From CAZOAR01 sp964577985 (GTDB lineage Bacteria > Gemmatimonadota > CAZMKB01 > CAZNLH01), in NCBI GenBank assembly GCA_964577985.1, contig CAZOAR010000024.1, positions 1 to 41,218 of the forward strand: DNA of 41,218 bases, written 5' to 3'. Shown here in pieces: positions 27,179-36,130 of this stretch. The notes below the pieces were generated by a model. That model did no database searches, had not been told where the DNA came from, and worked only from the letters and a program-made list of their open reading frames with translations. The first letter of the stretch is position 1. Every line of letters starts with the position of its first letter. Made by a program: the position numbers and the translations under genes.

Positions 27179-29077
27179 TCAGTTGAGATAGCCAAGAGCC
27201 TTGAGCTCGTTTTTTTCGTCTTCGGTGAAAGATCTCGAATCCCGGGGCTGGTCGAATATGCACGATAAAGACGACCTCCACTCGTCCAGACTCCGGGACA
27301 ACGAATCCGCTTTCTCCTGTTTGTCCGACGAGAGATTGACCATTTCCATCGGATCGTCCTCAAGGTCGTATAGCTCAACAGTCTTTCCATTACCTCGCTC
27401 TATGAGCTTCCATGAGGAAGATCTTATCGCGAAATCTTCGGAGCCAACCTGGCTGTACGCCATGGCATCCTCGTCCTCGGGACCACCTTCGATCAGGGAA
27501 AGAAGGCTCTTTCCCTGTACATCGGTGCCGGTATAGTCTATGGACGCTATGTCGAGGACGGTGGGATAGATATCAACAAGTTCCACCGGCTGATTGACCC
27601 TCCGACTCGCAAAATCCAAGCCATCACCAATGAAAATCAGGGGAACCCTGAGCCCCGAGTCGTATAAGTCCCCATGCTCGAACAGAATAGGCATATGACG
27701 ATTCAAACTTTCACCATGGTCCGCGGCGATGACAAGGAGCCTCGGATTCTTTCTGTTGTTCATTTTCAGTGCATTCATAAAAACAGACAGTTCATGATCC
27801 GTATATGCGATAGACGCGTCATAAAGGGTGATCAGGTCGTCCGCCAGATCGTCTTCTATCGCTACTGTGTGATCTCTCACAAGTTCCTGGAGGAATCTCT
27901 GAGGGCTACGCTCCATCATCTTTTTTGTCTCGATTCCGCCGAAGTGATCCACATATGAGGCGGGCGGACTATAGGGTGTGTGAATCGTAATGTAATGCAG
28001 AAAAAGAAAATAGGGTCTGTGACTCCGCAGTCCCTCGATCCAGTGAACACCCAGCCTTGTAGTCAAGTTGTTCCGACCTGTTACAGCATAATAGTAGCGA
28101 AACAGCATCAACCTGTCCATGAAAAGATGAAAGTCCTCGCAGGAGATCCTCTCGATCTCGTTTCGATTGATGAACGTGTCGAAGCCCTGCGAAAGACCGG
28201 ATCTGGTCGACACCCACGGGTTGTCGAGGATGGCCACCGTGTTGTAGCCCGCCCTCCTGAACTGCTCAGCCAATGTGGTATAAGACGTGTTAAGGTGAGA
28301 ATCGGCGTTATGCTCATAGGTGCAATGTGATCCTGGATATAGAGATGTGAAGATGGACGCGTGCGACCCGAGTGAAGCGGGGTACTGCGATACGGCATTA
28401 TCGAAAACGACGCCCTCCTCCGCCATCTGATCGAGATATGGCGTAGTGGTTCGGCCATAATCATAGCAACTGACATGATCCGCTCTCAAGGCATCAAGAA
28501 GAACAAGTATGACGTCCGGCCTGCTGTCGTCAGAGGAGTATGCTACGCTCGGGATGATATTCAAAACGATAAAAGCGGCAAGCGGGAGTACGGAAAATGA
28601 GCAGAGGACACATGTGAATATCCTCCTTTTTCTCTGAGGAATACTTTTTTGCACCTGTCGAATCATCCTCACCCCCAGGCTCACAAGCGACAGGTAGATG
28701 AACACTACACCGGAAATCAGGATGACATGGATGATGAGGTCACTCTTCCCCGTTGAAAGAAGTGCGTCAGGATCCCAGTTGTTCCATGAAGAAAGCGAGA
28801 TAGTCATCATGAAAAGAATGTCCGCCGAAAAGAGGCCTGCGACTTGCTTTTGATCTATGTCGGTGCGACTGCTGGATAGCAGATATATGAGCGACACGAG
28901 AAGATTGAGCGAAATAAAGAAGATGGCATAGTATGCCGCTGAACACGTAAGATAGATAAAGATTGCCTCCTTCGTCGCGGGCTCCTTCAGGAGATACAGA
29001 CTCCCTTCAAAAAGCCCCCAGCATGTGCCGAAGAGCATTCCTGTTATTACACCCCTCTTTGCAAGGCCCGAGATCAC
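27179..29077 (-). CDS. Membrane-anchored sulfatase-superfamily hydrolase or phosphotransferase
   Basis: About 632 aa. The N-terminal ~180 residues hold five hydrophobic helices, then an exported alkaline-phosphatase-superfamily domain: DVILVLLDALRADHVSCYDYG, the nucleophile region PASLGSHASIFTSLYPGSH, VIAADHGESL with a later EHGDLYDSGLRVPLIF, and the sulfatase-type end ELYDLEDDPMEMVNL. The canonical CxPSR formylglycine motif is absent; a Ser takes the nucleophile position and SH replaces SR. That resembles phosphoglycerol/phosphoethanolamine-type or uncharacterised relatives, so sulfatase activity is uncertain. Start: GTG at 29077 has AAGGGAG six bases upstream; an upstream TTG at 29152 has none. 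A perfect hairpin lies between it and the preceding gene. Confidence 0.8.
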   Translation of the reverse strand: MISGLAKRGVITGMLFGTCWGLFEGSLYLLKEPATKEAIFIYLTCSAAYYAIFFISLNLLVSLIYLLSSSRTDIDQKQVAGLFSADILFMMTISLSSWNNWDPDALLSTGKSDLIIHVILISGVVFIYLSLVSLGVRMIRQVQKSIPQRKRRIFTCVLCSFSVLPLAAFIVLNIIPSVAYSSDDSRPDVILVLLDALRADHVSCYDYGRTTTPYLDQMAEEGVVFDNAVSQYPASLGSHASIFTSLYPGSHCTYEHNADSHLNTSYTTLAEQFRRAGYNTVAILDNPWVSTRSGLSQGFDTFINRNEIERISCEDFHLFMDRLMLFRYYYAVTGRNNLTTRLGVHWIEGLRSHRPYFLFLHYITIHTPYSPPASYVDHFGGIETKKMMERSPQRFLQELVRDHTVAIEDDLADDLITLYDASIAYTDHELSVFMNALKMNNRKNPRLLVIAADHGESLNRHMPILFEHGDLYDSGLRVPLIFIGDGLDFASRRVNQPVELVDIYPTVLDIASIDYTGTDVQGKSLLSLIEGGPEDEDAMAYSQVGSEDFAIRSSSWKLIERGNGKTVELYDLEDDPMEMVNLSSDKQEKADSLSRSLDEWRSSLSCIFDQPRDSRSFTEDEKNELKALGYLN

Positions 29078-29240
29078 GCTACACTCCCTTTTTTCATCGA
29101 AAGCCGCAACGCCGCGCTGCTTCAAAAAGGTGACCAAACCATGCCCAGCCAACCCAGTGCATTGTGTCTTTCACTCTTCTCCACTCGGCTGGATGGGCGG
29201 GCTCAGTCACCGTTTCACTTGTCTGGCAACGTGTGATGAC

Positions 29241-29276
29241 GCCGGACCCGCATGCTCTGTCGCATGCGGGTCCGGC
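29241..29276. repeat. Perfect 15-bp inverted repeat (hairpin) between surface-protein and sulfatase-like genes
   Basis: Arms 29241-29255 and 29262-29276 (GCCGGACCCGCATGC and its exact complement) flank a six-base loop. It begins 14 bases after the stop of the 29291-32332 gene in the transcribed direction. No U-tract follows, so it is not a textbook intrinsic terminator; it could be a 3'-end stabiliser or attenuator that lowers downstream expression. Confidence 0.7.
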
Positions 29277-29290
29277 ATCCGCCAGTCGTA

Positions 29291-32200
29291 CTACTTGAGT
29301 ACTACCATTTTCTTCGTCGCGCTGAAGGCACCAGACTGGATGCGGTACAGATAGATTCCGGACCCGGCTTTTTCTCCTGCCTCATTGCGTCCGTCCCAGT
29401 GCACCACGTAACTTCCCGGGGCCTTTGGTCCATCAACCAGCGTCCGTATGAGTTGCCCCCTCAGGCTGTAAACCTGGATCAGGGTGCTCGCCTCACCCGA
29501 GACATCAGGTATGTCATACCTGATCGACGTCGAAGGATTGAAAGGATTGGGATAATTCTGGCTCAGCGCAAACGCCCTGGGCAGCACCGTCCGTGATCCG
29601 GCATCATCCCCTGAGCTGAGGCTTGCGAGGACGAGGAACGAATACACATCGTTGCTCTCTGTTCGAAGGTCTTTGCTGTCAACCGCCTCGACCTTCCAGA
29701 ACCAGATTGTGCTGTCGGTAAGCGCAGGCGTCGCAAAAGTGGTGGACGTCAGTCCGCTTATGACGACCGGATTCGGGAGTCCCGCCTCGTCGTCATAGTA
29801 AAGGGTGTATGTTATCTGGTCACCCGGGTCTGGATCGGACGTAGCCTCCCAGCTCAGCGTCGGTGTCTGCGTGGTAACTGTGTCGCCGTTCAAAGGCGTA
29901 AGAAGACCGAACGGCAGCGGCGGTTCGGGGATGGAGACGGTAAAGCTCCAGTCTTCCTGGAGGCTCATCGTCCAGAGCCCAACCGTATCAAACGCTTTGA
30001 CCTTCCAGTAAATCACCACATCGTCCGGAAGGGTCTGCAGGCCGGCGCCGGTACCGTCATCAGCAGACTTGACCCTGGAAACGTCATCCGCGAGCCCTTC
30101 CGGGCTGGTCTCGTCTGTCACCTTCTTCGACGCAGAGCCGAATGAGGATTGCCCATTTCGTCTCAGGAGTTCGATGATGCTCATGGGCGGAACAGTGTAC
30201 TCGCTGGCCGAAAGGTTGTCCACCACCGTGGTGGAATCCGGATCGAAGCTGGCACTCGTTCCATAGGAAAGGGTGTAAAGGACCGAGTCACCGAGATTTG
30301 GATCTATGGAATCCTCCCAGTCCAGCAATGGCACACCTGTATCCACGATCTCATTGTCGCCAGGTGAGAGCAGACTGAATTGACCGGGGGCGATATTGGC
30401 GCCTGGACCGGAAACCCAGAAGTCTTCGACGTTATTGTTGCGGTTGCCATGCAGCATGACGCCTGCCCAGAGGCTGTCCGCGTTACCCTCTGTCTTGAGC
30501 GGATCAGTTACTCGGGTGTCATAGATTCCGTTGATGTAGCAGTCAAAATGATTGCCGTTGGAATCACTGCTCATCACCACGCTGAACTCATCTCCCGCCT
30601 GAGGAAATGGCTGGCTGGCATCAGGCGAAGAACCAACCGCCGGGCCACTCGGAGCACCGTTCACGAGTTCGAAGAGTTGATATCGGTCGAGTCCGAAATG
30701 TCTGAAAATAAGATAGCCATTCGCCGTCGGGGTTGGCGAATCGAGCATAAGGGCCATTCCACCCTCACCAATACCCGCTGGATCGGCGTTACTGCCCCAG
30801 CGGAGGGACACATACTCTGCTCCCGTTGCGGGCTGATAGACAGCCATGTAGTCCCAGAGCTCGCTCGAAGCCTCGTTAGACAGTTCCCCATTGTTTATTA
30901 TGTACTCAGGATCCGCGTCCCAGTCTGGCCCGATTTGGACGCGCTCGAAATCATCAACGAGCATAGGATAACTGATCGTCTGCGCGTCCGGGACAAAAGA
31001 GAGCGTGGAGATGTTGCCGGCCTCATCTTTAGCCTTGAGCGCAAAATAGTAGATTGTAGAGGGCTGGAGGCCGCCCACAGTGAACTCCTCCGTACTTCCC
31101 GAAACCTGCGGCGTCGGTTCTCCGACTGCCTGCGGTGCGCTCGTGAAATTACCCTCCGTTATTGGCAATGTGGAATAGCGAACGTCATAGCTCGACGCCA
31201 TGCCTTCCGTTCCGTTATCCCCTGTGGCAGTCCATGTCAGGAGCGCCGTGCGCGAACTGGTGCTGACAACCGTGAGATCATTAATGCCGGCAGGGGGTAT
31301 GTTGTCCAGAGTCGCCGCAGCGATGACATTTGACATAGCAGAGACGTTCCTCTGCGGGAAACCGTCGTCGCTCCTCATTGCGAAATAGTAACGAGCATCG
31401 GCGTCCAGGCCTGTTACTTCAAAATACTCTGTGGAGCCTGAGATGGAAGGGGCCTGTTCCCCGAACCCTCTCGCAGCATCCACGAAATTCGATTCAGTGA
31501 TCAGAGAGGAAGAATATCTTACATCGTAGGTTACGGCCGTCCCCGTTGAATCGTCATTGCCGGGAGCGGTCCACACAAGCGTCACGGTATTGGCTGTCCT
31601 TGAGAACAAGTCCAGATCCCCAACCTGGTTCGGCGGGGTCGTATCTGCCGCATTCACCCAGAAAGTAAAATCATCAACGTTGTTGTTCCAGCCTCCGCCC
31701 TCGAGCATAACCCCCGCATAGAGCGTATCGACATTACCGAAGACTTTGCCCGGATCCGTCACTCTGACATCGAACCGATCATTGACAAAAATATCGAAAT
31801 GATGTCCCTGATCGTCAGAGGAGTAAGCCACCTGCATTTTATCACCCGGATTGTAGTAGGCATACTCCGAAGTCGGAGAGGAGTCTACCTGGTAGGAGAG
31901 CACACCATGGTCTATCACCCAGAGCTTGTAATTGTTCGCTCCGGCATGTTTGAAGAGCCAGTAGCCACTTGCCGACGTTGAAGCAGCATCGAGCATGAGG
32001 GCAAGGCCGCCCTTCTGCATGCCTTCCGAGTCGGCAGTGAGTCCCCATTGGAAAGATACACCAACCGGGTTTGGAATTGCATTGAAAACGGCCAGGTCGT
32101 CAAAGCCGAAAGACACATCGGTATTCGCAAGCTCGTCAGACACGATCTGATAAACCGTATCCGCTGTCCAGACCCCATCGAGGGTGATTCGATTGAAATT

Positions 32201-32332
32201 GTCCACGACAAGCGAATCCGACAGTAGTCTTTCCTGCCCCGGAAGAGTTTCGGCCGCTGTGTTCCCGAAACAGAGGAACATCACGGCAATCAGCATGGCT
32301 GAGAACGCGATCGAACGATACACCCTGTCCAT
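29291..32332 (-). CDS. Large secreted FN3-repeat protein with T9SS-type sorting domain
   Basis: A 1013-aa exported protein. Signal peptide MDRVYRSIAFSAMLIAVMF to about residue 27, then a ~190-aa beta-rich module (LMLDAASTSASGYWLF, GVMLEGGGWNNN), two FN3 domains (LVWTAPGNDDSTG; LLTWTATGDNGTEG), a second copy of the module (MALMLDSPTPTANGYLIF, GVMLHGNRNNN), two more FN3-like domains, and a FlgD-like sorting domain (SQNYPNPFNPSTSIRYDIP). No catalytic motif is seen; the repeated module may bind carbohydrate (inference). Two in-frame ATGs have strong ribosome sites: 32332 (AAGGAGG, six-base spacing) and 32419 (AAGGAGG, four-base spacing). 32332 is preferred because it gives a normal signal peptide. 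A sigma-54-type promoter lies at 32500-32514. The C-terminal two-thirds is paralogous to the protein at 24335. Confidence 0.85.
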   Translation of the reverse strand: MDRVYRSIAFSAMLIAVMFLCFGNTAAETLPGQERLLSDSLVVDNFNRITLDGVWTADTVYQIVSDELANTDVSFGFDDLAVFNAIPNPVGVSFQWGLTADSEGMQKGGLALMLDAASTSASGYWLFKHAGANNYKLWVIDHGVLSYQVDSSPTSEYAYYNPGDKMQVAYSSDDQGHHFDIFVNDRFDVRVTDPGKVFGNVDTLYAGVMLEGGGWNNNVDDFTFWVNAADTTPPNQVGDLDLFSRTANTVTLVWTAPGNDDSTGTAVTYDVRYSSSLITESNFVDAARGFGEQAPSISGSTEYFEVTGLDADARYYFAMRSDDGFPQRNVSAMSNVIAAATLDNIPPAGINDLTVVSTSSRTALLTWTATGDNGTEGMASSYDVRYSTLPITEGNFTSAPQAVGEPTPQVSGSTEEFTVGGLQPSTIYYFALKAKDEAGNISTLSFVPDAQTISYPMLVDDFERVQIGPDWDADPEYIINNGELSNEASSELWDYMAVYQPATGAEYVSLRWGSNADPAGIGEGGMALMLDSPTPTANGYLIFRHFGLDRYQLFELVNGAPSGPAVGSSPDASQPFPQAGDEFSVVMSSDSNGNHFDCYINGIYDTRVTDPLKTEGNADSLWAGVMLHGNRNNNVEDFWVSGPGANIAPGQFSLLSPGDNEIVDTGVPLLDWEDSIDPNLGDSVLYTLSYGTSASFDPDSTTVVDNLSASEYTVPPMSIIELLRRNGQSSFGSASKKVTDETSPEGLADDVSRVKSADDGTGAGLQTLPDDVVIYWKVKAFDTVGLWTMSLQEDWSFTVSIPEPPLPFGLLTPLNGDTVTTQTPTLSWEATSDPDPGDQITYTLYYDDEAGLPNPVVISGLTSTTFATPALTDSTIWFWKVEAVDSKDLRTESNDVYSFLVLASLSSGDDAGSRTVLPRAFALSQNYPNPFNPSTSIRYDIPDVSGEASTLIQVYSLRGQLIRTLVDGPKAPGSYVVHWDGRNEAGEKAGSGIYLYRIQSGAFSATKKMVVLK

Positions 32333-32499
32333 TGTGGACCTCCTTGAAACGTGATGGTTTGAGGCAACATTTTCCTCACCAGGTGAAACGATTTCCTTCC
32401 GAACGACTTCCTGCTGCATCTTCCCTCCTTACTATCCCCTGCTGAAGCTGTAAACCGCGTTTCCCATATCACGATGGCTACATCTGAGCATGCGGATTC

Positions 32500-32514
32500 G
32501 CAAGTCCCGTGCCA
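32500..32514 (-). promoter_or_regulatory. Sigma-54 (-24/-12) promoter of the large FN3 surface-protein unit
   Basis: The minus strand reads CTGGCACGGGACTTGCG, matching the full YTGGCACG-N4-TTGC consensus with ten bases between GG and GC, the best of the five sites. Predicted leader is about 70 bases to the ATG at 32419 or 155 to that at 32332. A 13-bp palindrome (ACACAG-C-CTGTGT, 32641-32653) lies about 130 bases further upstream. The rest of the 32333-32658 interval shows no gene. Confidence 0.82.
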
Positions 32515-32658
32515 GCCATACCGGGGCCTGGCGAGCTTTCCAGGATCCAGAGTCATGCGTGGAATATATACTTCGCGATCGACGGATTTTATGCTCCGAT
32601 TCGCATGTCGACTTCGATACAATTCAGCGTCGATAACTGGACACAGCCTGTGTAACAG

Positions 32659-33897
32659 CTAAATCGGGACTCTCTGGCGTCTCCTGGCCTGCAGAAGAAC
32701 GGTCTCTATCTTCTTCGAATAGTCCGCTGCGTCAAAACGATCTCGTACGATCGACTGTCCGTAGCGCCCTGCTTCCGACGCACTCTTGTCGTCCCTGAGC
32801 AGACTGAGTATGGCCTTTGCCAGGGCTTTACTATCGCGCGGGGGGACCAGGAAACCATTCTTTCCATCCTCGACGACTTCGGGAATTCCTCCCAGCCTGC
32901 TCGCAACAACGGGTGTCCCCATTGCCATAGCCTCCAGCAGGACCAGGCCAAAGGATTCCGGCGTAGTCTCCGAGGTCGCAGCGAGTATAGCCACATCAGC
33001 GCCGGCCATGATCTCCGGAACATCATCCCTCATCCCGGTCAGCAAAACCTGTTTATCCAGACCCAGGCGTGAGATCTCATCGCTGAGCTCCCTCTCGTAG
33101 GAGTCCTTCGCTCGCTTGCTGTGCCCGACTATTAGGAACCTGGCAGAAGGATACTCCCTGATGACCATTTCAGCAGCCCGCACAACGCAATGATGCCCCT
33201 TCTTGGGAATAAGGCGACCGACAGACACGATCAGCTTCACATCCTGGCCGTTTGAAAACTCCTTTCTCACTCTCTCCCCGCTGAGAGACGACGAGAAGAT
33301 GTCCAGGTCTATGCAATTCGGGACATGAACCAGCTTGTCAGGCTTTATTCCAACCTCCAGAAACGGCTGTTCTGCAGCCTCTGAAACACAGATAAGCTTG
33401 TCGGCCAGCTTGCCGACAACGCGTGCCAGAGCCCTGGCAACTATCACTGGCCTGCGTACGATTTCGTGGACATGATAGATATTCCATACGCCGGCAAGTC
33501 TACCCGCCAGTCCGCTGGAAATGATGTTCAGCGAGTTAGTGTACACAACATCGATGTCTTCCAGGCGTATCAGTCGATAGAGAGACCAGGTGGACCTGAG
33601 AGTACCACATATGTACTTCAGTTGCAGGAAAGGATTGATACTTGCCTGATTCATGGGCACGCGCAACTGGTGGACCTTGATCCCGTAATCGATGATACGT
33701 CCCAGAGTACTCGATCCTGATCTGTCTGTCGACCCGTCAAGTATCGAAAGGACAAATTTCACTTCGAATCGTTTTCTATCAAAGTCCCGCAGAAATGAAG
33801 AGAGGATCCTGAAACTCCCGCCACCATCCCTGCTGTTCTGCTGAGAATGAACGACCAGGACCTTCAGGCGTACTTCAGGCGCGATTCTCTCGCTCAT
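32659..33897 (-). CDS. Family 4 glycosyltransferase (GT-B fold)
   Basis: A 412-aa retaining glycosyltransferase. The N-terminal half begins VLVVHSQQNSRDGGGSFRIL, the glycine-rich acceptor loop, and contains VVYTNSLNIISSGLAGRL and YHVHEIV. The C-terminal half has IVSVGRLIPKKGHHCVV, GHSKRAKDSYERELS, and the E-x7-E motif in ESFGLVLLEAMAMGTPVVASRLGGIPEVV, matching the GT4 family throughout. Its ATG overlaps the stop of the flippase-like gene (ATGA). It is the last gene of the operon that begins at 38609; the sigma-54-type promoter for the next unit begins about 145 bases beyond its stop. Donor and acceptor are unknown. Confidence 0.9.
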   Translation of the reverse strand: MSERIAPEVRLKVLVVHSQQNSRDGGGSFRILSSFLRDFDRKRFEVKFVLSILDGSTDRSGSSTLGRIIDYGIKVHQLRVPMNQASINPFLQLKYICGTLRSTWSLYRLIRLEDIDVVYTNSLNIISSGLAGRLAGVWNIYHVHEIVRRPVIVARALARVVGKLADKLICVSEAAEQPFLEVGIKPDKLVHVPNCIDLDIFSSSLSGERVRKEFSNGQDVKLIVSVGRLIPKKGHHCVVRAAEMVIREYPSARFLIVGHSKRAKDSYERELSDEISRLGLDKQVLLTGMRDDVPEIMAGADVAILAATSETTPESFGLVLLEAMAMGTPVVASRLGGIPEVVEDGKNGFLVPPRDSKALAKAILSLLRDDKSASEAGRYGQSIVRDRFDAADYSKKIETVLLQARRRQRVPI

Positions 33898-34901
33898 TTG
33901 ACTTTTCTCATCGGTTCGAGGATCTGCTCGTCCTGTATCACGTTGAGATTGAAGTCCTGCCTGCGCGTGGCAAGAAGGGCATTAACCCCATAGAGAACCC
34001 CCATGGAGACATAGGTCATCAGCCTCCGGAGCAGGGTCATGAGAACTGCAAGCTCCGCAATTCCATAGAAGGCGTCAAAGAAATAGGCTCTCGACAGCTC
34101 CCAGACCCCCAGTCCGCTCGGGAGCGGAGAGAGCATGCCGGCCAGGTTGGCGAACGCTCCGGTGAAAATAATGAATCCATACGGAATCTGCTGTCCCAGA
34201 GACCTGAACAACAACTGGTCTCCCAGATAGCTGACGAAAAGGTTTGCAAAGGTTATGACAAATCCAAGAACGAAGATATCTTTTCGCTTCAGGGTCTGCC
34301 TGACCGCCACGCTCAGTTTCTTCAGGAAATCGTTTGCGGTGAGTCTTTCACGGAATAAGTATACGACGAATACGAGTGCGAGGAATGCCGCCCCGATGGC
34401 AAACAGGTGCCAGAAAGCCATACGGCTCACGATATAATCGATCAGCATCCTGTGCATACCGAGGATTGTGGCGCTTGCCACGAGCAGAACGGTCAATGCC
34501 GACAGCTCCAGGAGGAGTTCCATAACGATCGATGGAATGGATTGATTGATGTCCACCTTCTCCATCTTTTTTATGAAGATCGCCTTGGCCGGCATACCGA
34601 GTTTTCCGGGTCCGGACGCATTGATCGCCATGGCGCCTATGGTGGCACTCAGGACGTTCTTGAACGCAATATCATCCCTGACCGCCTTGAGAAGGACGTG
34701 CCAGCGCAGTGACAGGAGAAAGACGTTCACTCCACCGAGCAGGAATACCCACGCCAGCAGGGCGAGATCAATGCCCATCAAGGCAGGGAGTGCTTTCGCG
34801 AAGTCCACGTCCTTGAGCAACATTACGATAGCGAACAGGATGGCGAGAAAGAGTGCCACCTTGAGGACTCGCGTCGACATTAATGATCTCGGGTTCTTCA
34901 T
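33894..34901 (-). CDS. Flippase-like / lysylphosphatidylglycerol-synthase-type membrane protein (UPF0104)
   Basis: A 335-aa polytopic membrane protein of the LPG-synthase transmembrane / UPF0104 (AglD-like) family. Typical features are VFLLGGVNVFLLSLRWHVLLKA near residues 51-72, then ATIGAMAINASGPGKLGMPAKAIFIKK, and late helices with FANLAGMLSPLPSGLGVWELSRAYFF. About eight transmembrane helices are seen, with no catalytic soluble domain. Family members occur beside glycosyltransferases in lipid-linked glycan pathways, and a role in lipid-carrier handling or flipping is suspected rather than proven. It overlaps both neighbouring GT4 genes by four bases (ATGA at each junction), which supports a joint task. 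Confidence 0.87.
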   Translation of the reverse strand: MKNPRSLMSTRVLKVALFLAILFAIVMLLKDVDFAKALPALMGIDLALLAWVFLLGGVNVFLLSLRWHVLLKAVRDDIAFKNVLSATIGAMAINASGPGKLGMPAKAIFIKKMEKVDINQSIPSIVMELLLELSALTVLLVASATILGMHRMLIDYIVSRMAFWHLFAIGAAFLALVFVVYLFRERLTANDFLKKLSVAVRQTLKRKDIFVLGFVITFANLFVSYLGDQLLFRSLGQQIPYGFIIFTGAFANLAGMLSPLPSGLGVWELSRAYFFDAFYGIAELAVLMTLLRRLMTYVSMGVLYGVNALLATRRQDFNLNVIQDEQILEPMRKVK

Positions 34902-36040
34902 ATGTCACCATTCGCTTCGCTGCAACCAAGTCGTTCAATTTCCTCCACGACACCGGCCCAGCTGAATCGTTTCTTCTCCGTCTCTATTCGCTCCATCATG
35001 GTGGTTCTCTGCCCCTGCTCGAAGAACCTCACGATTTTCTCCGATATGGCGTCCGGGTCTCGCGGCGGCACGATCATCCCCGTCACACCATCGTCAACCA
35101 CCTCCGGCAGCGCTCCGACAGAGGTCACGAGAACGGGAAGGTTGAAGCCGAATGACAACTGGACAACGCCGCTACCCGTAGCAGACGTATAAGGCAGGAC
35201 GAGCAGGTCGGCGGCTGCAAAGTACTTCTCGAGTTCCTCATTCGGGACATAATCGTCTACTATCCTCACCGCCGCATTGATATCCAGTTCATCTATCTTT
35301 TCAAGATATCGTTCCTTGTCCTTCCAGAACTCTCCCACTATCATGAGTGTGACATCTCTGTTGGCCAGGACACCGGGGAGTGCGTCGATCAGATAGGAGA
35401 GGCCCTTATACTGCCTGACAAAGCCGAAGAACAGGATCACATCTCCTTCTACCCCCAGCCTTTTCCTGGCGGATTCCCTGCTTAAACCCGTTCGAGGAAA
35501 CTCGTCATAACACGGATGATAGGCTTGTCTGACGATAGCTCCCGGCAGCATCGAGCGGAGGTTGCTCAAGTCTTCGCTGGAGTGAACAAGATATAGATCG
35601 CCCCGGCCCAGCACAAATCTCGTACACCAGTTCGCCAGAGCGTTACTCTCATGCTCGACCACATTATGACATATAAAGAGAACCCTGGCGCCTGTCTTCC
35701 AGTGAATAAGTGCGGCAAGGAACGTGAATTGAGGAGTCCAGAAAAACGTCCACCACGGGAAGATGACCAGATCTGGTCTGAACGACTTGATTTTCCTGTA
35801 TGTTCGGTACCACGACAATGGGTTCATGGAATCGAGTATGGCCTCCGCACCCTTCTCTTCCAGCATGATCCTGCTGTTGTCCTTATCCGTCTTCCCGGGA
35901 AAGAGCCACCGCGGGTACTGCCGTGAGAAACTGTAGAGGACGGTCTCGTGCCTCTCTCTCAGGTGTCGGTAAAGGAGGGTCGTGTGGTGACTGATCCCCC
36001 CCCTCAGAGGAAAAGAAGGTCCAACAATACAGATTCTCAT
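34898..36040 (-). CDS. Glycosyltransferase, GT4-like (GT-B fold)
   Basis: A 380-aa GT-B enzyme. N-terminal motif RICIVGPSFPLRGGISHHTTLL (residues 2-23) is the glycine-rich acceptor loop; the middle has FICHNVVEHES; the C-terminal domain has ILFFGFVRQYKGLSYLIDAL and VDDYVPNEELEKYFAAADLLVLPY. The usual first glutamate of the E-x7-E motif is replaced by a GSGVVQLSFGFNLPVL stretch, a variant found in some GT4 proteins. GGAAAGAAT directly precedes the ATG. It follows the radical SAM gene by 90 bases and overlaps the flippase-like gene by four. Specificity is unknown. Confidence 0.88.
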   Translation of the reverse strand: MRICIVGPSFPLRGGISHHTTLLYRHLRERHETVLYSFSRQYPRWLFPGKTDKDNSRIMLEEKGAEAILDSMNPLSWYRTYRKIKSFRPDLVIFPWWTFFWTPQFTFLAALIHWKTGARVLFICHNVVEHESNALANWCTRFVLGRGDLYLVHSSEDLSNLRSMLPGAIVRQAYHPCYDEFPRTGLSRESARKRLGVEGDVILFFGFVRQYKGLSYLIDALPGVLANRDVTLMIVGEFWKDKERYLEKIDELDINAAVRIVDDYVPNEELEKYFAAADLLVLPYTSATGSGVVQLSFGFNLPVLVTSVGALPEVVDDGVTGMIVPPRDPDAISEKIVRFFEQGQRTTMMERIETEKKRFSWAGVVEEIERLGCSEANGDI

Positions 36041-36130
36041 ATTCTTTCCGACAAGCGTGCGTGAAGGTTCACAAATGGAGGTTGCTCCTGAACAACACCG
36101 TGATACCGGTCACTCGATCGATGCGTCGGC

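Noticed and set aside
29077..29290. A sigma-54-type site before the sulfatase-like gene
   Set aside because: I looked for TGGCAY-N5-TTGC on the minus strand and found no match; the nearest resemblance lacks the -24 GG.
32641..32653. ACACAG-C-CTGTGT palindrome as terminator of the GT4 gene
   Set aside because: The loop would be one base and no U-tract follows; a protein-binding site is as likely, so it is only mentioned with the promoter.
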